In this document: positions 49,141 through 60,662 of the stretch, in pieces
Numbering within the stretch: position 1 is the first letter of the stretch
Layout: each line of letters opens with the position of its first letter
Assembly (NCBI GenBank): GCA_033239005.1
Contig: BSQZ01000004.1
Location: 14,479,507-14,543,506 of the forward strand
Direction of reading: 5' to 3'
Length of the DNA stretch: 64,000 bases
Source of the DNA: Lamellibrachia satsuma
Taxonomy: Eukaryota > Annelida > Polychaeta > Sabellida > Siboglinidae
Made by a program: the position numbers and the translations under genes
The notes under the pieces: generated by a model
Told to the model about the DNA's origin: nothing
What the model saw: the letters and a program-made list of their open reading frames with translations, nothing else
Database searches by the model: none

Positions 49141-49919
49141 CTGTACAACAAAATGCTCTAAATAAAATTCACACTCGCTCCTGTGCCGAGATAGTGCACA
49201 AGTCGTTGTATGATGTGCACGCGACATGCGCTCACAGGGAGTGAACTCGGTACAGATAGTGTCCTCGTTCAACTTGCACTTCAGCAGTGCTGACAGTACC
49301 AAGTACCGGTACCAAGGGTGCGGGTGAAATTGCAGTGGCCAAGTTCAAAGCAAAAGGCAAAAGAAATTTGTCTACGTAGCCATAGGCATAGCCTCCAATC
49401 CGCCATTACTGCATTCCTCGTTACTTCATTAGCCTTGTATAACACTAACAGTCAACCATTTTTATAATGACTACTAAGTAATAATGTACATTCAGAAATC
49501 ATAGTAAATTGCCTAAATGGACAGACGCAATGGAAAAGTGCTGATTGCACGAATGGCAAAATGCATGGTTCGTCGATCGCGAACTTTTTCCGACCCACAG
49601 AAAATCGGCCTAGAAGGCAACCTTGTATGCGTTGGCATACTTCTCCTTAGGTGGTGCCCGCGGCTTAGCTGCCGAGGCATGCTCATAGAGAAAATAGCAA
49701 TCAATGAAAAATTGTACATAGAAATAACTCAAGCGAAAGAAAAATTTAAACTGTCCTGGCGGGGAGTTATACTCGCTATGATTATATAGCAGAGATCATG
49801 ATGGCATGTAGCTACGATATCATTGGTCGCCGGAATCGAGGCTGACGGAAAGTCAAGATTTTTCACTCAACTGTACCGATTTGACCGATAAAATGAGGGG
49901 AAAAAATTTCCCCCCAAAA

Positions 49920-50012
49920 TCGCAAAAACCGGTAGAAATGTTCTACTGACCGGTAGACCGGTAGAAGAGGTGAAAAACCGGTAGTCTACCGGGGAAACTG
50001 GTAGACTAGGCA
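49920..50012. repeat. Cluster of ACCGGTAGA words
   Basis: ACCGGTAGA or its inverse TCTACCGGT-like forms occur about seven times in 90 bp at irregular spacing, including the palindromic CGGTAGTCTACCGG. The nature is unknown: a degenerate tandem repeat or a protein-binding cluster. Confidence 0.45.
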
Positions 50013-50546
50013 TGTCTGGTGGTGAGGTAACAGACACAGTTTGTGGTTGCATGACCGCCAATAGTTCTAACAATTCCTCAATAAACTATCTGATGTTTGT
50101 CAATCTACAATGTTGTTATCTTGAGCTCGTAGTTTTTTATGGTCAGTGAAATCTTCTTAAATCTTAATAGAAAACTTCTCCCTCTAGGCTCACCTCACGC
50201 TAACTATTCGTCAATTGTCTAAACAAAAACGGAAGACTGCCAGTTCTAAATGTAGAACAAACATTTTAAATGCCATCAAATTTCTAAATCTAGTTCAAAC
50301 ATTAAAAATGGCTAGTATGGCAATCAGCAATATTTTTCAAGTGTCTTTCACAGAAATCATATCCTATGTTGACATTTCAGAAGTGTTTGTGTGGTCAAAG
50401 TTGCAGTCATTATAGCTTTTAAAGCAACTTTATTCCAGAGTTGGTATGCACTGCGATAAATGGACATGCAAGCAATATAACATGAACAACTTTATAAAAA
50501 AATAGTGGACTACCCTCTGTTATTCTAACTACAGCTGTATCTATAT

Positions 50547-50702
50547 ATCAGCCGTATTGTCCCGTGGTTGGGCGAAGGCCTCAGCATGTTGTTTCCAAGT
50601 TTGCCTATCTTGTGCTGTTCTCTGCCAGGTGGTTTCATTCCCTCATCCAAGTCGTCTCTCCATCGTTTTGTTGGTCTTCCTTCTAATCTCTTCCTTCCGT
50701 AT
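50547..50702 (-). pseudogene. LINE reverse-transcriptase C-terminal fragment (minus strand)
   Basis: On the minus strand one frame reads KRLEGRPTKRWRDDLDE. A second frame, shifted near 50640, continues TTWQRTAQDRQTWKQHAEAF then AQPRDNTAD and a stop. GRP..RWRDD followed by W...AQDR..W......F is the characteristic C-terminus of many animal non-LTR retrotransposon ORF2 proteins. The rest of the RT is absent and the frame is broken, so this is a 3' fragment typical of 5'-truncated LINE insertions. Confidence 0.65.
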
Positions 50703-51473
50703 GGTTTCCAGGTGGTAATGCGCTTTGTCTATCTGTCATCTTTGAGTCCGCTGATGTGTCCTGTTATTACTGCTGTTAATTAAAAAGCCACTGACTAAAG
50801 CGGGACACATTACAGCTGTCTGAGATGCATTCTGTCTTGCCCTTGCTTCAAGTGAGCTCTACCATGCTGTAGGGGTCAGGGGTCAGAGACAGTTGTGGTT
50901 TTTAGCGTCTGGCTGGGAACTTGCCAACCGCAGCTGACACAGTTCCATGGACATTGACACCAGGCACTTGGCCTTGCACTTGATTGCAGGCCCAGAAACA
51001 GATTTGTGTATTCACAGATCTCGGCTGTCTCACCAGTCTTGTTCAGATATTCGTTTTTGTTTTGAGCAGGTGCATTTTAGTCTTCTGTTTATGAAATACA
51101 GTGTGCTTAAGATGACGGTGAAGCTGCTATAGTTTCAGTGGTGGATTACAAAGTAATTAATTATAAAATTATATTTTATAATTAAAGTTATTGGGAGCAG
51201 ATTGTGGTTAATTTTACTTCTGATGGTGCCTTTGATTAACTTGCCAATAGGACATCCTGTATGTGCATCTTGTGTTTGTTGCATTAGTAGTAATGTTTGT
51301 GCGTGCATGACTTGTTTTGTGGTTTGAACTCTCTTGTTAACAGGAGATTAACATCTACTATGTGGTGATGCAGACTTCACTGATGCCAGCGTGTAACCAA
51401 GGTAAAAAGGATATCATGTACTGCCAGCATACCTCAGCCCTGGAGAGGGCACGTGCTGTGATTCCAGTGTGTC

Positions 51474-51862
51474 TGTAGTCAGTCGGCAGAAGTACTTTCA
51501 GTCAATCAACATAAATATTTGCATTCAGTCAACATAAGTACTTTTAGTCAGCCATCATAATACTTGCAGTCAGTCAACAGAAGTACTGAACTTGCAGTCA
51601 GTCAACATAAATACTTGCATCCAGTCAACATAAGTACTTGCATTCAGTCAGCAAAAGTAATTGCAGTCAGTCAACATAAGTACTTGCATCCAATCAACAG
51701 AAGTGCTTGCAGTCAGTCAACATAAGTACTTGCATCCAGTCAGCAAAAGTGCTTGCAGTCAGTCAACATAAGTACTTGCATCCAATCAACAAAAGTGATT
51801 GCAGTCAGTCAACGTAAGTACTTGCATCCAATCAACAAAAGTGCTTGCAGTCAGTCAACGTA
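51474..51862. repeat. 23-bp tandem repeat with 46-bp higher-order unit, ~16 copies
   Basis: Basic unit AGTCAGTCAACATAAGTACT followed by TGC. Later copies alternate with TTGCATCCAATCAACA(A/G)AAGTG, giving a 46-bp dimer. The left end is more degenerate. Confidence 0.94.
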
Positions 51863-54800
51863 CAAATGTGCAAATCAAGGTGTATGTATAAAATAAAAAC
51901 AAGTTAAATACACAAATAAAAGGGTCTGTGAATACAAGAATAAATGTTTAAGGAAAAATTCAATATTATAATGTACATGGGATAATCAACCGCAGGAATC
52001 TCCAGTTTGGGAATTGTTACTTGGAATGTAGACATTGGACATCTCCTGGGCCTGCCCAAATCAAGGGGCTTAAAAAAGGAATGTTTTACGAATGTCCTAA
52101 ATACCCTAATAGGGTGTTCATCTAGGGAGATGAACAACCTCGGATAAGAAAGCCTGGGGCATAAATTGTGGCACCTCAGGTAAACAAAACTTAACAGTCA
52201 GATACTGACCGTACATTAGAGCTGCTACATAGTGAAATCAAACCTGAGACCTCACACAGTTGTGGCTTAATTAGCACGGATATTGACCGTGCTTATCGTA
52301 ATTATTAAGTAAACCTCTTCTTTCCGAAATCCAACTTTGCTTTTTATCAGCTGATCAGGAATAGAGCTGGGTTTGCCAGAACCATTGCGTTGACACCTTC
52401 TATTGGTTGGGTAGATTGGATTACAATGTGGTATTTTGCTTTCTTGACCTGATCAAGGACAACTGATACTTCAGGAATTTGTGTAATTGTTAGCAAAGAG
52501 CAATGTTGTTAAATATAAGCAGTTTGGGTAGTATGTCAGATGTGATATCTAACACAGTAGAATCAGAAGAGTACATAAAGCCAGTATTCTAAAAGCAGAT
52601 TATATTGTTTGCCTAGTCTATTTGGTTCGTCTGTTCAACTGCCAAACCTCAGCTTGGACAGTGGTTTGATTATTTCAAGTGTTTGCTGTCTGCGGTTATA
52701 TCTCCTCGAACATATAACCTGAGATTTTATGCACTATGTTGAGTCGTGCATGATGGGTTTAGCTGAAGTGCCCTTTGTGCACGAAGGTAATTGTGCCCGA
52801 CTCAAATTTAATTGGGTGTTGAGTTTACTCCCAGTATAAGGAATTTTTAGAATACACGGAATCTTTGCGGAATCTTTGTGGCGGAATCTTTGTGGAGGTC
52901 ACAAAGGAAGTATGTATGGTTTGATGCCATCAAATGACAAGGACAGAATGATATGGGCGTGCATGCATGCTCACATTTGCACATGGACTGGACTGAAAAA
53001 CTGCTGTTATTTTAAGCCAGTTAATAGTTTCATTATCATGTAATATTGTAACATCAATTATCCAGACTGCTCCTAACATCACCCTACCAGTGTATCATAC
53101 TTACTGTATATAGCACCTAACAGACATGCATAGGATAGTGGCAGAGTTGCATTATGCTTGCTCTAGAACGGCATTTATAATCTTCTATTTAATATAGATT
53201 TCTTGTTCATCATAACTACTGCTACAACCTTTCGGCAACTGTCAGTTGCTTTGTTTATGAACGGAATTCTGGGATGACTTAGTTCTGCTCTACTGAGCAG
53301 AAGAACAACTAAGTCGTTCAGTTCTTGAAGAAGGCAGCTGGTGGTTGCTGCAACGTCATAGTGAATAAACTTTATAGTGTGATTAAAAGAAAATCTATAT
53401 TAAATGATCCTCGCAGACTAATGATCTTTTTCATGAAATACAATCTTTTAGAACTCTCACCAGCAAATGATGCATTACAAACTACTTGTTTGTATTTCTG
53501 ATCAAAGCTATAGTAGTTTCCTCTCACAGAGAACTTTATCTTACAGAAATACATTTTCATAAACCTATTTACTTGAGCTGTCAGACTGAAGTCTGTACAC
53601 TGTCACACATGAAAGACTGATAACAGTTTATTTGGGGGCATTATACATTATCCACCCCGTCTCTGGAGACTATGGTGCTTTATTAGGACACTGATTTATG
53701 GAGGTGAATTTGGGATCAAAGATGGCTGTGGGAGCTGGCTTCACTCTGTCACCTTCAACATTTCACTCCAGATGGGAAGGAGACAGATTATTGTGCTCAG
53801 TTACAAATGTCTAGTAGCTGGTTAGCAGAATACAGCCGTGTCAGTGATGACAGAAACCCTGATATAAGAAGACGGGAATCCAGAGAAAAGGTTGAGAATC
53901 CCTGCTCTGAAGCAAAGATTCGTCCCTCCCCTTCCTAATGAGCACCCCTTCCTAATGAGTCAACTGCCACAAAGCAAAGCAAGCATTTCTTTCTGAGCCC
54001 CCCCCCCCGCTGTTTCTGTTGTAACATTACACATTAAATATACAGCAGCTGTGCATTGTAACAATAAATTAAAATATATAACAGAACTGCGATGAATCAT
54101 TCTCTGAATGGGGTTGCCATTGGCATTGTCAGTTTTGTGTGTGACATAAGGGCTTCTTATTTTTATGCAGCAGTTACGCATTTTTTTTTCTACTAAATAA
54201 AAAACAGTCTTAGAAGTCTTGCAAATGTAAAATAAAGAACTTGTGATCTTTTATGATTCAACCCACCCACCAGGAAATCTAGTGAAAAGATTAGTTTTGG
54301 TACTGTGCAAATTAAGTTTCATATATGTCACCCAGCAGAAAACAAAATATTTTCTAAGAGTAAAGGGCAACATAAGTATGACCCACCAATTTGTAAACAC
54401 TTTGTGAACTTCCACTTGTGAATTTGGAAATCCAATTTGACTACCATCCAGACACCCTGACATCCACTTTCTAAATATTTGTTAGGTTTGTTTATGTTTT
54501 ATAAGACTTATTTCTTATGGGGGAAACATTACCAGTATATACTTGCACTGGCCTAAACATGAAGATGCTACTTGTTACCTAAAATGATACATTGAGGCAG
54601 CTTTCTCATAATATGATTTGTTATCAGTAAATGGCAATTGCCTCTTGCCTTTTTCTTACAAAAACACACCACTCTCCAGCCACAACAAATAGCGTATCTC
54701 ATGACAGAAAATGCCTGGGATTCTGCACTGTGTCACACTGGCAGATACAGCTTCTTTATGAGAATTGGGAAAAGGAAGAATGTATTTCGATAGAGGTCCC

Positions 54801-55968
54801 ACCCGATTTCAGTGTGTGCTAGTAAATGACACATACAGTTGTTTGTCATGGTTGCATAAGTTGTAAAAAAAAAATTGGGGTGTGGGTCAAGGGTTCATTT
54901 GGATTATCAGAAAAATGTGAAAAAAAATTTGCTGGTAAAAAGTTTTAAATAATCAACTTTTTTATTCATTGCCTCCAATTTCTGTTTTTTTTCTCAATTA
55001 TTGATTTTTTATTTACATTGCCCCTTATATTTTATGTTTTTTCATACTGATAGTGGTTACTATAGGGTCTTGATAGTACCCAGACCTTTACCCTATACTG
55101 TTAATGTGTGACTAGTGATCAATGCATCAGGCGGTATATATTAGCTCACAGCAGACACTGTTTTCCCTTGAACGTGATGGCTTCATCCTTGCTGATTGAG
55201 ACGGAGACTTGACCAGGAGCTAAAGGTGAACACAGGCCATCATGTCTGTTATCAGCGGCGAAGAAAGATGTTAAGACTTATCTAGCTGTTCTTATCACTC
55301 CACAACCTTGCTCTAATTTCTTGTTGGAGCAGTGCTACCCATATATCTATGTCCGACTTTTCTGCGCCAACCAACATTTCCCATCTTGAAAAGATATCCC
55401 CTACGGACTCCATTCCGTTAGTTGTCTTCTTCTTCCTTGTGGAGTTAATATTCTTGGTGCCAGCAATAGCAAAACCATGTTTTATTAAGTTAAATTATGT
55501 GCATATTTAATTTTAAACATTTCCTTATAATCTGAGCAGAAAACGTCTATATGATGCACATATATGAGTGCATGAACAGAAAATCACAAAAGTTTACCAA
55601 TTCCATGCTATGATTGTCTTTACATATATATATATTTTTTTACCTGTTTTTTATTTAGATTAGGAGCAATTTTTTATTATTTGACAATTATTTTTAACTT
55701 ATACTTTTTAAACAATTACTTAGAATCATTTTCATTTCCATCTAATTATTTTTATAGCTATTTATTAAAAGGGTTATTATCTTCCTAGGTTCTTTGCTCA
55801 TTTTTATGGACATCGCATTCCAATTAACATAGATGATGACCAACATTTGGAAGACATTCACCCAGATTACTGAGCACTCATGAGATATTAGTTTGTTTTT
55901 CTCAGGATGTTGACATTTCCTTCTGATGTATTTGGAATTTCTCATACCTGACAGTGATGTGATTGGAA

Positions 55969-56080
55969 GTTTAGTGATGGGGGCTGGGAGTTTAATGATG
56001 GGGGCTGGGAGTTTACTGATGGGGGCTGGGAGTGTAGTGATTGGGGCTGGGAGTTTAGTGATGGGTTCTGAGAGTTTCCC
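55969..56080. repeat. 21-bp tandem repeat, 5 copies
   Basis: GTTTAGTGATGGGGGCTGGG plus A, five copies with single-base changes. A minus-strand frame (55742-56119) turns it into 7-residue KLPAPIT repeats, but nothing else supports a gene. Confidence 0.93.
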
Positions 56081-56727
56081 TTCTGTCCCAGACTTAGGAT
56101 AAAGACTATGTTTTCTCATCCCAGTAGCAGATGGGTCTGTTCCTTAGCATCCATCACAGCAAGAAAGCAATGCAGACTTGCTTATATTCATATTAACGGG
56201 GTGAGGAGTTTTTGTTGACAGTTGGCGATCCCTCTACCAGTTATGAATCGATGTTGCTATGAGTTGTGAAGTGGGCTTCAGGGCTGTGGACTTTTTTGTG
56301 AAGCTCATACATATCAAAACAAGACGAGTGACAACAAAAAGTCAGATTAAATGACGATTTTGTTTAATTGTAGTGCTGAGGTGGATGGCAAGGCCAAGCG
56401 ATTGAAACAATGACCTGTGGATGTGACCAATCAGATAAAAATGATGGTGGCCCACAAATATGAAAACTTGTGGCCCAAACTGGCCCGACAGCTCCCAAAA
56501 AAGGCGCCAGGCTAGCGGGTCAGTGTTAATGTCTAGGCCTGATGATGCTGCAAGATTTGTCAGTAATGCAGTGTCACTTCAAAGCATTATTGAGTTGGGT
56601 GAGAAGCATATTATCCATGGATATATGGTATTATTCATACCACCTATTGTCTAAGTTGGCCGTCAAGCCAAAGGTCAACATGATAAGAAGCTAAATCTTC
56701 ATTTGGGAGTTTAGTATAGGCTACATA

Positions 56728-56795
56728 TATGTGTGTGTGTGCGTGTGCGTGTGTGTGTGCATGCATGATTGTGTGTGCGTGTGTGTGTGCATACA
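56728..56795. repeat. (TG)n microsatellite with GC interruptions
   Basis: TGTGTGTGTGTGCGTGTGCG and TGTGTGCATGCATGATTG, then further TG repeats. Confidence 0.9.
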
Positions 56796-58230
56796 GGATC
56801 AGTACAAGCAAGCTACCCTTGCTCTCTTATTTTGAGGTATTAATAGTGCATGACCATTGCTTGTAGTTTTGATTCATTTGCACATTTAAAAATAATGAAC
56901 AAGTCTAAACAATCTAGATTAGACCCAGTTTGTACAGAGGTACATGTGCTGCCTTTGAGTAGCACTATAAACACACACTGCATAATAGCTACTAGATGTC
57001 CATTATGTAGTGACACATTTTAATATACCTGTTTGAGAAGGGGTTGGTACCCCTTTTAGATTACAGTGCATCTCTCTACATTCCTACGTTGATTGACAAC
57101 ATGGTGACATTTATGTTATGACAACAATCTATAACTTGATAGCTTGATTCTGCTGAATTGGGACACAGGTGCCGATATTTTGATTTTGTCAGTTACCCCT
57201 AAGGGCGTAGGGTTTGCTTTACAGTGAATAGACATCCTGAAAGGGTAATTGTGACTGATGTCAACACTGAGATTATTCAGTCACCACCAGCATGCCTGTT
57301 GATTGATTTTCCAGGTATGGTTATCACAATTGGAATTTGTGTTGGATAGATTGATGCTGATCAGCTTACTGATGCAAAGGAAGATAGCTTGGTATCACTG
57401 TCATCAGTCACTGTGTTGAAGTGTGCATCTCTAGCCACAGGTTGATAACACTTGGATGACCCTACTTTTTATGGCATAATTGAAAAGGGCTTGCCAAATA
57501 TCACTGTTGCCCTGAAGTGTCTAAGAGTGCCTGCCCTTAGGGGTTGGTTGGTTTTATTAATGAATGCTTAAGGCGTCGCTTGGGTCTAAACGCATTTTAT
57601 TTTCTTATTTCGTTATCACTGAATCTACAGAGCTGAAACTTTCATAGATTGCAAGTCCAGGTAAGAGTAATGCTGTAAATTTTTTTCAGAAAGTTTCATA
57701 CATATTTTCCCACGGTATGCCGCCATCTTGGATTGAATGTTGCGTGTGATTTATATCAGTAACCATTGGATTTAGAGGACTCAAATTTGGTGTGTAGTAA
57801 CTCCACATAACCCCAATGAAAACAGTCAGTTGACTTTCCAAGTTTTCAAAAAACTTTTGTTTTCATGATTTTTTTACATCTGAATGTATTTTTTCATAAT
57901 GAAATTTTACATTGATGGTTCATTATATAAAATAGAAATAACGTTTTCTAAAAAGTTCCTACATAGTTTTCAAGAGCATACTATCAAGAAACACTGTAGA
58001 AAGTTTCAAGTAATTCTGTCAAACAATAGCAGAGATAAGTGACACGGGAGGCAGTAGGTGTGAGGGAAAACATGTTTTTGAGAAAATCATATTCAAAGTT
58101 TATGTACATTGGCACATACATTTCAACATCTGAGAAGCAACCTAGATGATTGAAACTTTGCATACATATTAATGAATGTATAATCTATCAAAAGGCAAAG
58201 TTAAGAGTCATTGGCATTGTAAAATAAATT

Positions 58231-59255
58231 TCACACAAGTCCCGAGTACCCGACACCCATGTCCATCGTTGCCGACACAGCTGATCTCACCACGACAAAT
58301 GGGACATTCGTCGCCTGAGTCCCATCGATACAGTCTGATGACAGAGTTGCATTGATGACCTTGTCGCAACTGGTGCAGAAAGTCTCGAGGCCACACACCA
58401 TGCCGAGGGTGCGGTGCGGTCGACAGCTGGGGTGGAGAGTGTATGCTTCCTACACAACGTGCATAGCAGGCTCGCAACAAGTGATGGCAACACGGCACAG
58501 CGTACAAGTACTGTTGAAAGATCTCCATCAGCATCTGTCTCATCCTCAGCCAGGAATCGCGGGACACCTATCTCCTCCAGAAGATCTGCATAACCAAACT
58601 TCCGTTCAGTGACAGACAGTCTCCGAGACGGATCAGCTGGTACTGTTGATGACCGCCATGTTGCCTGGAAAAAATACACAATATAAATGTATTTCATGAA
58701 CAAAAAGTACCCAAGACATGTTCAACAACAAAAGCCCCCCCCTTACTAAGTATGCAAGGGTATGGCATTGAATGCAATTTATTTTATTGGCATTGCCATA
58801 TTATACACACACACCCGCGCGCATGTGTATATAGGCTATAGGTATACGATAATTACCAGGACAAATTGTAGTAATATAATAAACCATAGTTACAACTCTG
58901 CTTCTGATGTGCCTGGATGGCCCCTGGGCCTGGGCCTGAATGTCAACACAACCACGAACATCAACAGCATGAACTAGATCAGCGTCAAATCGTTTATACA
59001 GTAATAGTTATGCCACAAAGGCGATGTTTGGATAAAACACAAGTGAACATATGAAATATCAGAATTAAACTTACACTGCGTGCCATTCTCGTTGGCACCA
59101 CGGACGGTGATAGTCGAAGAAGACGAAGTTGTCGCCGCAGGTTCATTGGCGAATTCAACCATCGATGCCTTTGCATCGCACGCTAACTGCAACGATGCAA
59201 ACTTTCGCTGCCTCCCAGTACCGTAACCGCCCACTCGCTTTCGATCAAACGGCAT
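58231..59255 (-). pseudogene. Mutator-like transposase-related gene, broken N-terminal part
   Basis: The minus-strand ATG at 59255 starts MPFDRKRVGGYGTGRQRKFA, a basic N-terminus, to a donor T|GTAAGT near 59075. A second block begins after a TTTTTTCCAG acceptor (58664) with ATWRSS, then RRLSVTERKFGYADLLEEIG and LLCTLCRKHTL. A third frame (58449-58231) gives LETFCTSCDKVINATLSS, VPFVVVRSAV and SATMDMGVGYSGL, then TGA. The C..C..L, C..C, F.V..R, MG.GYSGL order resembles the start of Mutator-like transposase domains common in invertebrate genomes. Exon phases do not agree (phase 1 donor, phase 0 block), the frame shifts at ~58460, and the catalytic part is missing. It is dead or mis-assembled. 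Confidence 0.5.
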
Positions 59256-60477
59256 AATGTCGTTTTACAAAGCGATATAAATGAACGAAACTCATGGGAT
59301 AAAAAAAGTCGATCGAATCGAACGTAGCTGGTATTTCAACCTGACGTCAGAGGATGGAAATTAGTATTACAACCAATTAGAGCGCTTGATTTGAGGGAAT
59401 CCGACATCATGTGGTGAAGTCCGGCGAATCGTCGTGGCTGGCATTCCCCATTCCTTTGTCACCGAGACGGTTTAGAGGCGGTCATTTATAGTCGGAATTA
59501 CTCGGATACCTCCGGGCACATTTTAAAACTGTTTGTACCATCATACAGAGCGAAAATGGGGCTTTCCCGTGATATGCGCCATGTTGGAATGACAGCGTTT
59601 TCCGGCATGCAATGGCTCGCGGAAAATCACCTAATGTCCCATTAGTCTCGGTTCATTTGACATAAACAAAGACTTAGCAATGATAGGCATCATACAAAAG
59701 ACACGTTTTATGACAGAAACGTGTTTATTTTGACAGTGCAACTTACATGAATGGCAAGTTGAATAATATTTATACACGGAAATGGCAACAACTCGAAATT
59801 CATTTTATTGTCAAAAATCCGTAAAATCCGACCCGAGTCTCCCGTTAATTTCACAAAATTGAAATTGGTGCAAAAACTAAATCTGTGCCATGAACCGTAA
59901 TGGTAAAATGTTATTACCTGATGGGTAAGAGATCAATGCATCGATTTCCTTTCCTTTTAATTACAACATGTTGTAAACATGCACCATTTCTTAAGTTCTA
60001 TGTTCTACATCTTGTCTTGTCGAGTATGGTGTCTTGGTACAAGCCACGGGTCAACAGAAAAAACATTTTGAAATGTTTACACCGCATAACTGACTAATTT
60101 GAATTAGAACACGGAAGATTATATTATCAGTTACGTAACAAGGACACTATAAATTGACTTGATTTGTGTTGTTTTAAACGTATCAACCAAACACTATTTG
60201 AATATGCCATGCCACATCACTGTAAACTCATAAAGTTGTGCGATGGCCCATGAGCTATTGACCTGGGGCTGATTTCATGAAGTGTTCATACATTTTCTAA
60301 CCTTCATACATCAGCTCTCGTATATAAACCATATTTTTATGATGAAGTATGTTCATGCTTGTGAACCCTTTATAATTTTCTCTTGCTGTTATGTGTGCTT
60401 CATGAAATGTGTGCGAACGGTTTGTATTAGATACTTTGTGTGGTACAAATGCTTCAAGTTCATGAAACTGGTCCATG

Positions 60478-60662
60478 GGACATAATAATAATAATACCAC
60501 TTCTATTGCACTAGGGACATAATAATAATACCACTTCTGTTGCACTTGGGACATAATAATAATAATACCACTTCTGTTGCACTTGGGATATAATAATAAT
60601 AATACCACTTCTATTGCACTTGGGACATAATAATAATAATATCACTTCTATTGCACTTGCCT
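60478..60662. repeat. ~36-bp tandem repeat containing (ATA)n, 5 copies
   Basis: GGGACATAATAATAATA, then ATACCACTTCT(A/G)TTGCACTTG, five times. The inner ATA number varies (three to four or more), so unit length varies from 33 to 36 bp. Confidence 0.94.

Noticed and set aside
51346..51401. Possible exon CAG|GAGATTAACATCTAC...CAAG|GTAAAA in intron 3
   Set aside because: Reads EINIYYVVMQTSLMPACNQ in phase 0, but exon 3 ends in phase 1; in the required phase a stop comes at once. No domain similarity.
55742..56119. 125-codon minus-strand frame with KLPAPIT repeats
   Set aside because: The repeat part comes from a 21-bp minisatellite; the rest has no recognisable domain.
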